Made by a program: the position numbers and the translations under genes | Assembly (NCBI GenBank): GCA_009699865.1 | Contig: WLNJ01000001.1 | Coordinates: 62,001 to 126,000 of the forward strand | Reading direction: 5' to 3' | Length of the DNA: 64,000 nucleotides | DNA from: Actinomycetota bacterium | Lineage (GTDB): Bacteria > Actinomycetota > Thermoleophilia > Solirubrobacterales > Solirubrobacteraceae | Part shown: positions 31,936-41,406 of the stretch, piece by piece | Position numbering within the stretch: the first letter of the stretch is position 1 | Layout: the number at the start of each line of letters is the position of its first letter | The notes under the pieces: generated by a model | Told to the model about the DNA's origin: nothing | What the model saw: only the letters and a program-made list of their open reading frames with translations | Database searches by the model: none

Positions 31936-32876
31936 TTACCTGCCGCTCAAACAGCGAACTTCGCACCGCACTGGAAGCTCTCTCCTCTGCGGGCAGTATG
32001 AAGGAGAGTTCGACCAAGACCAAGGTCGGCTTCATACCCACCATGGGTTCGTTGCACGAAGGGCACCTGAGCCTTATCTCCCAGGCGGTGGCCGACTCTT
32101 CGATCACTGTTGCGAGCATCTTCGTCAATCCAACCCAGTTTGGGCCAGGGGAAGACTTCGACGCTTACCCACGTAATCAGCGCCGTGACCTTCGTCTACT
32201 GCAGGGAACCGGTGTGGACATAGCGTTCCTCCCCAGTGTGCAGGACATCTATCCAGCGGCTTGCTCGACCCCCATTCTGGCCGCCCCCTCCCTCTCCAGC
32301 TGCCTATGCGGAGACACCCGACCCGGTTCTCATTTTGACGGGGTTGCGACCGTCGTAGACCGCCTCTTCCGGATCGTCGCTCCAAGCACCGCCTGGTTCG
32401 GCGAGAAGGATTGGCAGCAGCTTCAGGTAATTCGTGAGATGGCATCGACCCTCCATCCCGCCCTCGAGATCAAATCCGGATTGACCGTTAGGGAACCCGA
32501 TGGACTGGCAATGTCAAGCCGGAATGCCTACCTAACTCCCACTCAACGGTTCCAGGCCCGAGCCGTTCCCGTTGCGATGCAGGCAGTCCGACAGCTGACC
32601 CCTACGCTCGGAATCTCGGCTGCGCTGGAAGCTGGTCGCTCAGTGCTCTTGGATGCCGGCCTTGCCTGCGAGTACTTGGAAGTGAGGTCCGCTGAAACCC
32701 TCACCTCCTACCCCCACGGTGCCAGCGCAACGCCCCAGTCCCTAGACGGCCTGAGGCTGTTTGTGGCCGCCAGAGTCGGGGATGTTCGACTGATTGACAA
32801 CGCCGCGCTGACCTACGCCCACCTGACCGAGACAGCACCAGCTGCTGGGTCGAGCCAATCCGCTCTTGCGGCCTAA
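31932..32876 (+). CDS. panC: pantoate-beta-alanine ligase
   Basis: This 314-residue enzyme joins pantoate and beta-alanine with ATP to make pantothenate. Signature motifs are FIPTMGSLHEGHLSL (HxGH nucleotidyl-transfer site), VASIFVNPTQFGPGEDFDAYPR, WFGEKDWQQLQVIREM, and LAMSSRNAYLTP with the KMSKS-like site. The usual FG[EQ]KDYQQ has Trp in place of Tyr. The C-terminus is about 25 residues longer than many PanC proteins, with an alanine/serine-rich tail. The GTG start overlaps the DUF2520 stop by four bases, so the genes are coupled. Confidence 0.95.
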   Translation: MITCRSNSELRTALEALSSAGSMKESSTKTKVGFIPTMGSLHEGHLSLISQAVADSSITVASIFVNPTQFGPGEDFDAYPRNQRRDLRLLQGTGVDIAFLPSVQDIYPAACSTPILAAPSLSSCLCGDTRPGSHFDGVATVVDRLFRIVAPSTAWFGEKDWQQLQVIREMASTLHPALEIKSGLTVREPDGLAMSSRNAYLTPTQRFQARAVPVAMQAVRQLTPTLGISAALEAGRSVLLDAGLACEYLEVRSAETLTSYPHGASATPQSLDGLRLFVAARVGDVRLIDNAALTYAHLTETAPAAGSSQSALAA

Positions 32877-32903
32877 TCCAGTTTAGAAAGGAGCACGCCA
32901 ACA

Positions 32904-33821
32904 ATGTCAAGCCTTCCAAGTCGCCCTCAGGATGCAGCTAACGCCGCTGACAGACCAGCCGTGAGCTTCGCTGACCTCAATGAGATGGCACGCTCAGGAG
33001 AGCCGATCGTGATGGTCACCGCCTATGACCACCCGTCCGCTTCGGTCGCACAGGACGCCGGCGTGGACATAATTCTGGTTGGAGACAGCGCAGCAATGGT
33101 CGTTCTAGGTCATGACTCAACACTCCCAATCACGATGGACGAAATGGTCATGCTCTCTTCAGCAGTTAGGCGAGGCGCTCATACCCCACTGATCGTCGGC
33201 GACATGCCCTTCGGCTCCTACGAGGCAAGTGACGCGTTGGCAGTCAAGAACGCCCAGCGGTTCATCAAGGAAGCTGGCTGCGATGCAGTCAAGCTAGAAG
33301 GTGGTGGCACTAGCGCCCAGCGGGCAAGAGCCATTGCTGCCGCGGGTGTCCCAGTGATGGGCCACATTGGGCTCACACCCCAGACCGCAGCTGCACTTGG
33401 GGGCTACAAGGCTCAGGGCCGAACAGCAGGAGCAGCCGCCAGCGTTCTGGAAGATGCGATGCGCCTTCAGGATGCCGGCTGCTTCTCAATTGTGATCGAG
33501 TGTGTCCCCAGCGCAGTCACGGAAGTGATCGTTGAGCAGCTCTCAATCCCAACGATCGGAATTGGTGCCGGTCCTTCAACAGCTGGTCAGGTGCTCGTGT
33601 ACCACGACCTGCTCGGACTGAGGGAGGGCCGCACTGCGAAGTTCGTCAAGCCCTACGCAACACTCCGCGATTCGGCGATCAGAGCGGTCACGACCTACGC
33701 CAGTGAAGTGCGCTCCGGTGAGTACCCCGGACCAGAGCATGGTTACTCAATTGAGCCGGCCGAGCTGAACTCTCTTCGCCAATCGTTGGGCCAAACGAAG
33801 GCGCCTGGGCGAGTTCAGTAA
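32904..33821 (+). CDS. panB: 3-methyl-2-oxobutanoate hydroxymethyltransferase
   Basis: PanB makes ketopantoate from 2-ketoisovalerate and methylene-tetrahydrofolate. The 305-residue protein has VMVTAYDHPSASVAQDAG, ILVGDSAAMVVLGHDSTLPITMDEM with the metal-binding Asp, LIVGDMPFGSY, VKLEGG, VPVMGHIGLTPQT and IGIGAGPSTAGQVLVYHDLLGL. A clear ribosome-binding site, AAAGGAG, ends 10 bases before the ATG; this is one of the few good Shine-Dalgarno sites in the window and fits an internal operon gene. The 3' end overlaps the convergent htpX by 7 bases. panE and panD are not in the window. Confidence 0.96.
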   Translation: MSSLPSRPQDAANAADRPAVSFADLNEMARSGEPIVMVTAYDHPSASVAQDAGVDIILVGDSAAMVVLGHDSTLPITMDEMVMLSSAVRRGAHTPLIVGDMPFGSYEASDALAVKNAQRFIKEAGCDAVKLEGGGTSAQRARAIAAAGVPVMGHIGLTPQTAAALGGYKAQGRTAGAAASVLEDAMRLQDAGCFSIVIECVPSAVTEVIVEQLSIPTIGIGAGPSTAGQVLVYHDLLGLREGRTAKFVKPYATLRDSAIRAVTTYASEVRSGEYPGPEHGYSIEPAELNSLRQSLGQTKAPGRVQ

Positions 33822-34765
33822 GCGGCCGTTACGCCGAGGGCGCGGCTGACATGCAACTGACCGCCGGCGAGCTCATCGAGCCTTGCGATCCGCTCTTCAA
33901 GCGGTGGATGAGTACTAAACATGCTCGAGGCCTTGCCGTTTCCCCCAAGCGGGGCAACGATGCACAGGTGCGCGGTAGCGGTTGACCCAGTCCGAGCTGG
34001 GACAGTGCTGCCGCCGAGCTTACGCAGTGCACTGGCAAGACCCTGCGGGTACTTTGTAAATTCGGCCGCTGAGGCATCCGCAAGGAACTCTCTGCGACGG
34101 CTGATGCTCATCTGAATCATCATCGCTGCGATTGGCGCCAAGATGACGATAAGGATGCTGATCACAACTCCCACGATTCCCAAGTCACCTTCCTCATCGG
34201 AGCTTCCGCCCCAGAAGATCATGTAGGAAACAAACTCCGCAATCAGGGCGATACCACCAGCAAGGACAGCCGCGTAGGTCATCAGCTTCACGTCCAGATT
34301 GCGGACGTGCCCCATCTCATGGGCAATCACACCCTCCAACTCCTCTTTGTCAAGCAGTTCGAGCAGGCCCTGATTGACACACACAACCGCCTGCTTCGGG
34401 TCCTTGCCCGCTGCAAAGGCGTTGGGAGCAGGATCCGGTGAGACATAGACTCGCGGCATTGGCTGGCCAGATGCGATCGCCATCACTTCGACGGCATCCC
34501 AAACTGGTGGGCACTCCTCGCGGCTCTTGATCTGCTTGGCGCGCGCAACTGTGACGGCCAGATCGTCGCCCATTGTCAGCGTCACAAGGACGATGACAAT
34601 TGCCACACAGCAAAACACGACAAATGCTCCGGGGCCAAAACGGAGTGAGACGGCAAAGCCGAGGGCCCCATAGACCGCAAAGAAGAGCACGAAAAGCATC
34701 CGGCTCCTAAGCCGGTTGCTCTTGATCTGCTCATCAAGCGGTGGTAGGTCTACCCCGAGTCCCAT
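33815..34765 (-). CDS. htpX: HtpX-like membrane zinc metalloprotease (M48)
   Basis: This 316-residue M48 protease acts in membrane-protein quality control. Two hydrophobic segments near residues 23-63 precede the catalytic domain. The zinc site is HEMGH at residues 149-153, with the third ligand in RRREFLADASA near residue 226. Two more membrane segments lie between the two parts of the site, as expected, and FSTHPPLEERIARL is the usual C-terminal motif. lemA lies 11 bases upstream; lemA-htpX pairs are common. A GGAG-type site just before the ATG supports the start. Confidence 0.92.
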   Translation of the reverse strand: MGLGVDLPPLDEQIKSNRLRSRMLFVLFFAVYGALGFAVSLRFGPGAFVVFCCVAIVIVLVTLTMGDDLAVTVARAKQIKSREECPPVWDAVEVMAIASGQPMPRVYVSPDPAPNAFAAGKDPKQAVVCVNQGLLELLDKEELEGVIAHEMGHVRNLDVKLMTYAAVLAGGIALIAEFVSYMIFWGGSSDEEGDLGIVGVVISILIVILAPIAAMMIQMSISRRREFLADASAAEFTKYPQGLASALRKLGGSTVPARTGSTATAHLCIVAPLGGNGKASSMFSTHPPLEERIARLDELAGGQLHVSRALGVTAAY

Positions 34766-34776
34766 CAGCTAACTCC

Positions 34777-35334
34777 TCAGTTGAAGGAAACGCTAGGAAC
34801 TGCTGACTCAGCTGGATTATCGAGTTCAAAGAACTCGCGCTCCGTGACCTTTGCAATGGGAGCAATCCACTTGCTTGGGATTGTCTGGCACGCGGTGTTG
34901 AGTGCCTTGACTGTTGTGTTGTAGAACCGACGCGCGGCAGAGAGGCGGTCTTCTGTTGCCGTGAGCTCTCCCTGCAGCTGCAGGAAGTTCTGGTTTGCCT
35001 TCAGGTCTGGGTATGCCTCAGCAACAGCGAAAAGCTTCCCGAGTGCCTGGGTGAGCGCCCCTTCTGCTTGCCCCTGAGCGGCTGGCCCTTGCGCATTGAC
35101 TGCGCTGGTACGGGCAGCAGTTACCTCTTCAAAGGTTCCTCTCTCGTGGGCTGCATATCCCTTGACGGACTCTACGAGGTTGGGGATTAGGTCGTGACGA
35201 CGCTTCAGCTGCACATCAATCTCGGACTCGCCTTCCTCAGCTGCAACACGGAGGCTGACAAGGCGGTTGTAGGTGCTGAAAAAGAAGATGCCAACTACGA
35301 CGGCGATGACTACAAGAACGATTACTGCGGTCAC
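34777..35334 (-). CDS. lemA: LemA family membrane protein
   Basis: This 185-residue protein has a single N-terminal membrane segment (residues 3-20, AVIVLVVIAVVVGIFFF) and a cytoplasm- or outside-facing helical bundle. YNRLVSLRVAAEEGESEIDVQLKRRHDLIPNLVESVKGYAAHE and RFYNTTVKALN are LemA signatures. The biochemical role of the family is not settled; pairing with htpX suggests a membrane-stress function. The start is GTG 35334, with GGAG 8 bases upstream and a two-part promoter further up, so this unit appears to be leadered. Confidence 0.92.
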   Translation of the reverse strand: MTAVIVLVVIAVVVGIFFFSTYNRLVSLRVAAEEGESEIDVQLKRRHDLIPNLVESVKGYAAHERGTFEEVTAARTSAVNAQGPAAQGQAEGALTQALGKLFAVAEAYPDLKANQNFLQLQGELTATEDRLSAARRFYNTTVKALNTACQTIPSKWIAPIAKVTEREFFELDNPAESAVPSVSFN

Positions 35335-35366
35335 GATCTCTCCAATGCTCGGTGGACTGTGTGTTC

Positions 35367-35395
35367 ACTATGGCACACGCCAAACCAACTTCCAA
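35367..35395 (-). promoter_or_regulatory. candidate -35/-10 promoter of lemA-htpX
   Basis: On the minus strand, TTGGAA (35390-35395) and CATAGT (35367-35372) are 17 bases apart, each 4 of 6 to the housekeeping consensus. The promoter lies about 32 bases before the GTG, leaving a leader with a GGAG site. This contrasts with the leaderless boxes elsewhere. Confidence 0.4.
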
Positions 35396-35416
35396 GCGGA
35401 TTTGCCCAGCCGACCT

Positions 35417-36019
35417 TCAGTCTTTGGGAACAGTCCCAATTACCTTTGCCGGGGACCCCGCTGCGATGGAGAACGGCGGGAGGTCGCTGGTGACGACACT
35501 GTTGGCGCCAACAACGCAACGCTCTCCTACGGTGACTCCAGATGTGATGACGACATTGGCTCCAAGCCAGCAGTCTCTTCCGATGGTGGTCGGTCCCTTG
35601 CTGGCGAATCCTTGGAGCGTCATCGGCTGGGTTGGATCGTCAAACCGATGGTTCGCGTCAGTGATCACCGACCCGTTGGCAATCATGGTGTTGGCCCCGA
35701 TCTCGACCAGGTCCACTGCGGCAATCAGGACGTTGATGTTGATCAGAACCCCATCACCAATAACAATTCGGCCCGTCTCACCACCGGTCAGCCATACAAG
35801 CGGTTCGAAGAGAACACCTGTCCCAAGCGTCAGTCTCCCCTCTCTCAGAAGCTCAAGCGGCTCCCCGTGGAGCGGCATCCGTGCAAACGCACCAGCTCGG
35901 GCGAGATGACGGTGAAGTGCCAGGCGACGCCAGGGCAGCATGTCCCGGTGATACCAAGCCCACTTAGACCGCCAGAGCTTCCAGCCCATGGGTACGTTTT
36001 GATCTTCTCTGCTACTCAT
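35417..36019 (-). CDS. left-handed beta-helix (hexapeptide) O-acetyltransferase
   Basis: This 200-residue protein has hexapeptide repeats from about residue 85 to 190: IVIGDGVLININVLI, VEIGANTMIANGSVI, TIGRDCWLGANVVITSGVTVGERCVVGANSVV. TDANHRFDD supplies the catalytic histidine, and AAGSPAKVIGTVP is the usual closing motif. It resembles the WcaF/maltose-acetyltransferase group, so a sugar acceptor is likely, perhaps a surface glycan. Its ATG follows the uvrA stop by one base, so it is co-transcribed with a DNA-repair gene, a linkage with no obvious functional meaning. Confidence 0.86.
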   Translation of the reverse strand: MSSREDQNVPMGWKLWRSKWAWYHRDMLPWRRLALHRHLARAGAFARMPLHGEPLELLREGRLTLGTGVLFEPLVWLTGGETGRIVIGDGVLININVLIAAVDLVEIGANTMIANGSVITDANHRFDDPTQPMTLQGFASKGPTTIGRDCWLGANVVITSGVTVGERCVVGANSVVTSDLPPFSIAAGSPAKVIGTVPKD

Positions 36020-36020
36020 G

Positions 36021-38927
36021 TCAGCCCGCAGGGGCCTTCGGCTTAGCCTTCTTCTTGACCCTGGCTACCGGCTTCTTTCCTGGCAGAGCCGCCTTTGCTC
36101 CCGGAGCAGCAAGGGCATCCTTAAGGAAGCCACCGGTATAGCTAGCCGCCACTCCGGCGACAGTCTCCGGGGTCCCCGTTGCGACGATCTCACCACCTCC
36201 CTCACCGCCCTGCGGACCAAGGTCCAACAGCCAGTCAGCCGCTCGGATCACGTCTAGGTTGTGCTCGATCACGACAACACTGTTTCCGCTGTCCACTAGC
36301 CGTTGGAGCACCTCAAGCAAACGCTCGATGTCAGCGAAGTGAAGCCCCGTGGTTGGCTCATCCAAGACATACAGAGTGCTTCCTGTTGCAATCTTGGACA
36401 GCTCGGCCGCAAGCTTGATGCGTTGAGCTTCTCCACCTGAAAGCGTCGTAGCTGGCTGACCAAGCCGCATGTAGTCAAGACCCACATCACAGAGCGCCTG
36501 GACTCGGCGTCGGATCTTGGGTATGGCCTCGAAGAAATCAAGTGCGTCCTCACAGCTCATCGCAAGGACGTCGGCGATCGTCTTCCCCTTGTACCGAACC
36601 TCAAGGGTCTCCCGGTTGTAGCGCTTGCCATCACACTGCTCGCACGGGACATAGACATCAGGGAGGAAGTGCATTTCGATCTTCAGCTGCCCATCCCCCC
36701 GACAAACCTCGCAGCGACCACCCTTGACATTGAAGGAGAACCGTCCGGGCTTATAGCCACGGGCAAGCGCGTCCGGAGTGCGGGAGTAGAGGTCGCGAAT
36801 CTGGTCAAAGAGCCCGATGTAGGTAGCTGGGTTGGATCGTGGCGTCCGTCCGATTGGGGACTGGTCCACTGCGATCACCTTGTCGAGCTGCTCGAGCCCG
36901 ACGATGCCCGCGTGGCGACCCGGCCGCTGCTTGGCGCGCTGAAGCTGCGCGGCCGCGCTCCTCAACAGAATGTCGTTGACCAGAGTGCTCTTACCGGACC
37001 CGCTCACACCAGTGACACAAGTCATAACCCCAAGGGGCACCTTGACCGTCACATCCTTGAGGTTGTGCTCAACGGCCCCCTTGATGGTGAGATTCCCCTT
37101 GGCCTTGCGGCGCTTGGCCGGATAGGGAATCTGTTTGGCCCCACTCAGGTACTGACCGGTCAGTGAATCCTTCACCCGGCAGATTTGCGCAGCCGTGCCC
37201 TCCGCAACGATGTGGCCCCCATGTTCTCCCGCACCGGGTCCCATGTCAATGACATGGTCGGCGGCTCGCATGGTTCCCTCGTCGTGCTCAACCACTAGGA
37301 CCGTGTTGCCAATATCCCTGAGGCGCTCAAGTGTTCCAATCAAGCGCTCGTTGTCCCGCTGATGAAGACCAATTGATGGCTCATCGAGCACATAAAGAAC
37401 CCCAACTAGCGCTGAACCAATCTGGGTTGCGAGCCGGATTCTCTGAGCCTCTCCGCCAGAGAGAGTTCCCGCGCCCCGGTCCAGAGACAAGTAGCCGACT
37501 CCGACATCGTCGAGGAAGCGCAAGCGCTCCTCAATCTCCTTCAGGATCAACCTGGCGATTCGACGGTCCTGATCTGACAACTCGATGGCGCGTACCCAGG
37601 CGAGCGCGCGTGAGGCCGAGAGGTGCGTGAACGCGTCCAGGCTTCGGTCCGCAACGGTCACGGCGCGTGATTCGGGGCGCAGTCTCGCTCCGTCACACGC
37701 TGGGCAGTCCACGAGGCTCATGTACTCCTCGATGCGGTCCTTGACCATGTCGGAATCGCTCTCGGTGTGGCGCCGCTTGAGCTGCGGGACCAGCCCCTCA
37801 AACTTTGTCGTGTACCTGCGTCGCCGCCCGTAGCGGTTCTTGTAGGCGACATCCATCTTCTCTCCATCTGTTCCCCAGAGGAACACATCCCTTTGCTCAT
37901 CCGTGAGCTTGTTCCAGGGAACATCGAGCGGAACCTCGTACTTCTCGGCAAGCCCGGTTGTGAGCTGGGCGTAGTAGTCGGCCGCGCTGGCAGCCCAAGG
38001 AGCCAGGGCGCCCTCAGCTATCGAAAGGGAGGGGTTAGGAACGATCAGATCAGGGTCAACCTCAAGTTGAGCACCAAGTCCCGTGCAGCGCGGACATGCC
38101 CCGTGTGGACTGTTGAACGAGAAAACACGTGGCTCCATCTCCGCAATACCCGGCCCGTGCTCGGTGCAAGCGAACCGCTCGCTGTAGAGCGTCACCTCAC
38201 CCGTCTGTGCATCCTCGATCTCAACGAGTCCCTCCGCCAGCGAGGCAGCCGTCTCAAGTGAGTCAGACAGGCGGCGGCGAATGTCATCGCGCATCGTGAG
38301 CCTGTCAACCACAACGCTGATGTCGTGCTTGAGCTTCTTGTCGAGCGCAATCTCCTCATCGAGCCGGAGGACTTTCCCGTCAACCTTCACACGCGAGAAC
38401 CCCTCTCCCCGGAGTTCATCAAGCACATTCTGGTGCTCCCCTTTGCGGCTTCGGACAACAGGGGCCATGACCATGAACTTCGTTTCGGCAGGCAGCTCAA
38501 GCACCTGATCGACAATCTGTTCCACCGACTGACCTGTGATTGGCTTCCCGCAGACATGGCAGTGAGGCTTCCCGATGCGAGCCCACAGAAGCCGCAGGTA
38601 GTCGTAGATCTCCGTCACGGTGCCAACTGTCGACCGAGGGTTTCTGGAAGTCGTCTTCTGATCAATTGAGATCGCTGGCGAAAGCCCCTCGATGGAGTCA
38701 ACATCGGGCTTGTCCATTTGCCCTAAGAACTGACGTGCATATGCGGAAAGGCTCTCTACATAACGTCGCTGCCCCTCGGCGTAGATCGTGTCAAAGGCAA
38801 GCGAGCTCTTTCCCGACCCCGACAGCCCAGTGATGACGACTAGCGCGTCCCGCGGAAGCTCAACATCAACATTGCGCAGGTTGTGTTCCCGCGCACCACG
38901 AATGATGATCTTGTCCTGATGGGCCAT
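36021..38927 (-). CDS. uvrA: excinuclease ABC subunit A
   Basis: UvrA recognises DNA damage and loads UvrB. The 968-residue protein has two ABC modules: Walker [17 protein letters not shown] near residue 35 and [15 protein letters not shown] near 640, with LSGGEAQR signatures in each half. Zinc-binding cysteine pairs are present ([33 protein letters not shown]). It ends in a lysine-rich tail ([15 protein letters not shown]). A TAGGCT box lies 7 bases before the ATG, so it appears to have its own leaderless promoter even though uvrB lies upstream on the same strand. Confidence 0.98.
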   Translation of the reverse strand: MAHQDKIIIRGAREHNLRNVDVELPRDALVVITGLSGSGKSSLAFDTIYAEGQRRYVESLSAYARQFLGQMDKPDVDSIEGLSPAISIDQKTTSRNPRSTVGTVTEIYDYLRLLWARIGKPHCHVCGKPITGQSVEQIVDQVLELPAETKFMVMAPVVRSRKGEHQNVLDELRGEGFSRVKVDGKVLRLDEEIALDKKLKHDISVVVDRLTMRDDIRRRLSDSLETAASLAEGLVEIEDAQTGEVTLYSERFACTEHGPGIAEMEPRVFSFNSPHGACPRCTGLGAQLEVDPDLIVPNPSLSIAEGALAPWAASAADYYAQLTTGLAEKYEVPLDVPWNKLTDEQRDVFLWGTDGEKMDVAYKNRYGRRRRYTTKFEGLVPQLKRRHTESDSDMVKDRIEEYMSLVDCPACDGARLRPESRAVTVADRSLDAFTHLSASRALAWVRAIELSDQDRRIARLILKEIEERLRFLDDVGVGYLSLDRGAGTLSGGEAQRIRLATQIGSALVGVLYVLDEPSIGLHQRDNERLIGTLERLRDIGNTVLVVEHDEGTMRAADHVIDMGPGAGEHGGHIVAEGTAAQICRVKDSLTGQYLSGAKQIPYPAKRRKAKGNLTIKGAVEHNLKDVTVKVPLGVMTCVTGVSGSGKSTLVNDILLRSAAAQLQRAKQRPGRHAGIVGLEQLDKVIAVDQSPIGRTPRSNPATYIGLFDQIRDLYSRTPDALARGYKPGRFSFNVKGGRCEVCRGDGQLKIEMHFLPDVYVPCEQCDGKRYNRETLEVRYKGKTIADVLAMSCEDALDFFEAIPKIRRRVQALCDVGLDYMRLGQPATTLSGGEAQRIKLAAELSKIATGSTLYVLDEPTTGLHFADIERLLEVLQRLVDSGNSVVVIEHNLDVIRAADWLLDLGPQGGEGGGEIVATGTPETVAGVAASYTGGFLKDALAAPGAKAALPGKKPVARVKKKAKPKAPAG

Positions 38928-38934
38928 GGCAGCC

Positions 38935-38940
38935 AGCCTA
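38935..38940 (-). promoter_or_regulatory. candidate leaderless -10 box of uvrA
   Basis: CGC-TAGGCT on the minus strand, 7 bases before the uvrA ATG. The same hexamer and spacing precede the small gene at 39293. I see no obvious SOS-type operator in this short gap. Confidence 0.5.
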
Positions 38941-38975
38941 GCGCTGCCCGAGGGTGCGCCGCGGCTGGGCTTTGG

Positions 38976-39293
38976 CTACGGCTGAGGTGGGTAAAAGCGG
39001 TCGAGCAGGCTTGAAATCTCAGCGTTTGGGTACTTCGCTGAAAGCTCTGCATCAACCTCATCCCGGCTGCGACCGCTGGTGGCAGCGTCGAGGGCAACCA
39101 GCCGCATTGCTGCCTCATCAGCATCAGCCGGCGGCCCGAGAGGCTCAAGTGGCTTCACCGCTTCGACTGGGGTCAGTGGACCTGAATCAGATGCCACACC
39201 AGCCTCGAGCTCCTCAGCATGCCGAATAAGCCCATTTGCAGCCTCTCTAAGCGCCTGGGCGGCCTTGGTGGCGGGATTATTCGCTGAACTCAT
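38976..39293 (-). CDS. hypothetical protein, 105 residues
   Basis: This small soluble, acidic, alanine-rich protein lies between uvrB and uvrA. It begins MSSANNPATKAAQALREAANGL and has a predicted N-terminal amphipathic helix (about residues 10-30), a proline-rich middle (LEPLGPPADADEAAM), and a C-terminal helical part (SRDEVDAELSAKYPNAEISSLLDRFYP). I do not recognise a family. It is probably real: ATG 39293 has a TAGGCT box exactly 7 bases upstream and the gene fills the gap. A longer frame to 39329 would include the promoter. A repair-related role is only suggested by position. Confidence 0.65.
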   Translation of the reverse strand: MSSANNPATKAAQALREAANGLIRHAEELEAGVASDSGPLTPVEAVKPLEPLGPPADADEAAMRLVALDAATSGRSRDEVDAELSAKYPNAEISSLLDRFYPPQP

Positions 39294-39300
39294 TCTGTGG

Positions 39301-39306
39301 AGCCTA
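39301..39306 (-). promoter_or_regulatory. candidate leaderless -10 box of the small uvrA-uvrB spacer gene
   Basis: GGC-TAGGCT on the minus strand, 7 bases before ATG 39293. It sets the start of the small gene. Confidence 0.5.
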
Positions 39307-39350
39307 GCCCTGTTTACGTAAGGCTGCACCCAATGTGGGGTTTGCGCGCC

Positions 39351-41360
39351 TCACGCAGACCTGCCGAGAGCCTGGGCGATGTCCAATCGCCGCTTGAGTG
39401 AACGGATCTCGTCGCGGAGCTTGGTTGCCAACTCAAAACGAAGTTCCTCCGCCGCAGTGAGCATCTCCTCCTCCATCTCAATAATCGCGTGCTCAATCTC
39501 TGCCGCGCTCATGCCCTCGGCATCCACCTGACGCTTCCGACTGATCGGAACCTTCGACTCGCCTTGGAGGAACTCCCCGATGTCACTGATGCCCTTTGTG
39601 ATCGTCCACGGCTCAATCCCATGTTCCTCGTTGTACGCAACCTGGATCGCACGCCGTCGATCCGTCTCCCCTATTGCCCGGATCATTGAGTCCGTCTCAC
39701 GGTCGGCGTACATCACAACCTTCCCGTCGATGTTTCTTGCGGCCCGGCCAATTGTCTGAATGAGTGCCGTGTCCCCCCTCAAGAAGCCCTCCTTATCCGC
39801 ATCGAGGATGGCCACCAGCGCAACCTCCGGCAGGTCCAGCCCCTCTCTCAGAAGATTGACCCCGATAAGGACATCAAACTCGCCAAGTCTGAGCTCCCGG
39901 ATGATCTGAATCCTCTCGAGGGTCTCAATGTCGCTGTGTAGATAGCGGACCTTCATACCGGCCTCCAACAGGTACTCGCTCAAGTCCTCCGCCATCTTCT
40001 TTGTCAGGGTCGTAACCAAGGCACGCTGATCGCGGGCAATAACAGCCTTCATCTCTCCAATCAGGTCGTCCACCTGGTTGGTTGTCGGTCGAACGCTGAT
40101 TGGCGGATCGATAATCCCCGTTGGGCGAACGATCTGCTCAACAACAGAGCCACCACAGCCCTTCTCGAACTTCCCGGGGGTAGCGGACACAAAGACAAGC
40201 TGCCCAGTGTTAGCGAGGAACTCCTCGAACTTCTGAGGACGATTATCAAGCGAGCTTGGCAGCCTGAACCCGAAGTCGATCAGGGTCTGTTTCCGCGAAC
40301 GGTCGCCTTCGTACATCCCGCCAATTTGAGGCACCGTCTGGTGACTCTCGTCAATGAAGCAAATGCCATCGTCGGGGAAGTAGTCGAGAAGACAGAATGG
40401 ACGATCCCCCGGGTTGCGTCCGTCAAGGATCCGCGAGTAGTTCTCGATACCACCACAGAAGCCCGTTTCCCTGAGCATCTCCATGTCGTATCTGGTCCGC
40501 TGCCGCAAACGCTGGGACTCAAGAATCTTGTTCTCGGCCTCCAGCTCATCACAACGAGCCTCGAGCTCAGCTCCAATCTCCCTGACTGCCCGCGCGATCA
40601 GATCGGGGTCAACGCTGTAGTGGGTGGCCGGCCAGATGGCGACATGCCCCATGTCGTCCTCAATCAACTCGCCCGTAAGAGGGTCGTAGGCCTGGCACCG
40701 CTCAACCTCGTCCCCGAAAAACTCCACTCGATATGCGCTCTCCATATACGCGGGCATGATCTCCAAGGTGTCCCCACGGACCCGGAAGCCGCCGCGCTCA
40801 AGCACCGTGTCATTGCGCTTGTACTGGTTCCTGACCAACCGGCCGAGCAGATCCTCCCTATTGACCGACTCACCCTTGCGAAGGGTCTGCAGGTTGGCGT
40901 CGTAGCTCTCAGGCGAGCCCATCCCATAGATGCAGGACACGGAGGCCACAATGATCACGTCCCTGCGAGCAAAGAGTGAGGCTGTAGCGGCGTGCCTAAG
41001 CCGGTCGATCTCCTGGTTAATAGCCGAATCCTTCTCGATGTAAAGATCGCGACTGGGAACGTATGCCTCGGGCTGGTAGTAGTCGTAGTAGGAAACGAAG
41101 TACTCGACGGAGTTGTCCGGGAAGAAGGTCCGGAACTCGTTACACAGCTGGGCAGCCAGCGTCTTGTTGTGAGCGATGACGAGTGCTGGCCGTTGCACCT
41201 CAGCGATGGTCGCGGCCATCGTCATTGTCTTGCCCGTCCCCGTTGCGCCCAACAGCGTCTGATAGCGCTCGCCAGCCCTCAGTCCCTTGGATAGATCGGC
41301 GATCGCAGCTGGTTGATCAGCGGCCGGTAGAAAGTCGCTGTCGAGGCGGAAGTCAGTCAC
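39351..41360 (-). CDS. uvrB: excinuclease ABC subunit B
   Basis: UvrB is the damage-verifying helicase-like subunit of nucleotide excision repair. The 669-residue protein has Walker A GATGTGKT near residue 42, the beta-hairpin region YYDYYQPEAYVPSRD, FIDESHQTVPQIGGMY with the DExH box, and helicase motifs LVTTLTKKMAEDL and IQTIGRAARN. The C-terminal UVR domain (EIEHAIIEMEEEMLTAAEELRFELATKLRDEI) binds UvrA or UvrC. The start is GTG 41360, with a TATCGT box 8 bases upstream. Confidence 0.98.
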   Translation of the reverse strand: MTDFRLDSDFLPAADQPAAIADLSKGLRAGERYQTLLGATGTGKTMTMAATIAEVQRPALVIAHNKTLAAQLCNEFRTFFPDNSVEYFVSYYDYYQPEAYVPSRDLYIEKDSAINQEIDRLRHAATASLFARRDVIIVASVSCIYGMGSPESYDANLQTLRKGESVNREDLLGRLVRNQYKRNDTVLERGGFRVRGDTLEIMPAYMESAYRVEFFGDEVERCQAYDPLTGELIEDDMGHVAIWPATHYSVDPDLIARAVREIGAELEARCDELEAENKILESQRLRQRTRYDMEMLRETGFCGGIENYSRILDGRNPGDRPFCLLDYFPDDGICFIDESHQTVPQIGGMYEGDRSRKQTLIDFGFRLPSSLDNRPQKFEEFLANTGQLVFVSATPGKFEKGCGGSVVEQIVRPTGIIDPPISVRPTTNQVDDLIGEMKAVIARDQRALVTTLTKKMAEDLSEYLLEAGMKVRYLHSDIETLERIQIIRELRLGEFDVLIGVNLLREGLDLPEVALVAILDADKEGFLRGDTALIQTIGRAARNIDGKVVMYADRETDSMIRAIGETDRRRAIQVAYNEEHGIEPWTITKGISDIGEFLQGESKVPISRKRQVDAEGMSAAEIEHAIIEMEEEMLTAAEELRFELATKLRDEIRSLKRRLDIAQALGRSA

Positions 41361-41368
41361 TGTCGCGA

Positions 41369-41374
41369 ACGATA
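41369..41374 (-). promoter_or_regulatory. candidate leaderless -10 box of uvrB
   Basis: GGC-TATCGT on the minus strand, 8 bases before GTG 41360. Confidence 0.5.
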
Positions 41375-41406
41375 GCCGCGCACGGGGAGACTTCTCTCAG
41401 ACCAAC

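Noticed and set aside
38928-38975. Gap upstream of uvrA checked for a LexA-type operator
   Set aside because: No GAAC-N4-GTTC-like palindrome or other clear SOS box is visible in this gap or before uvrB.
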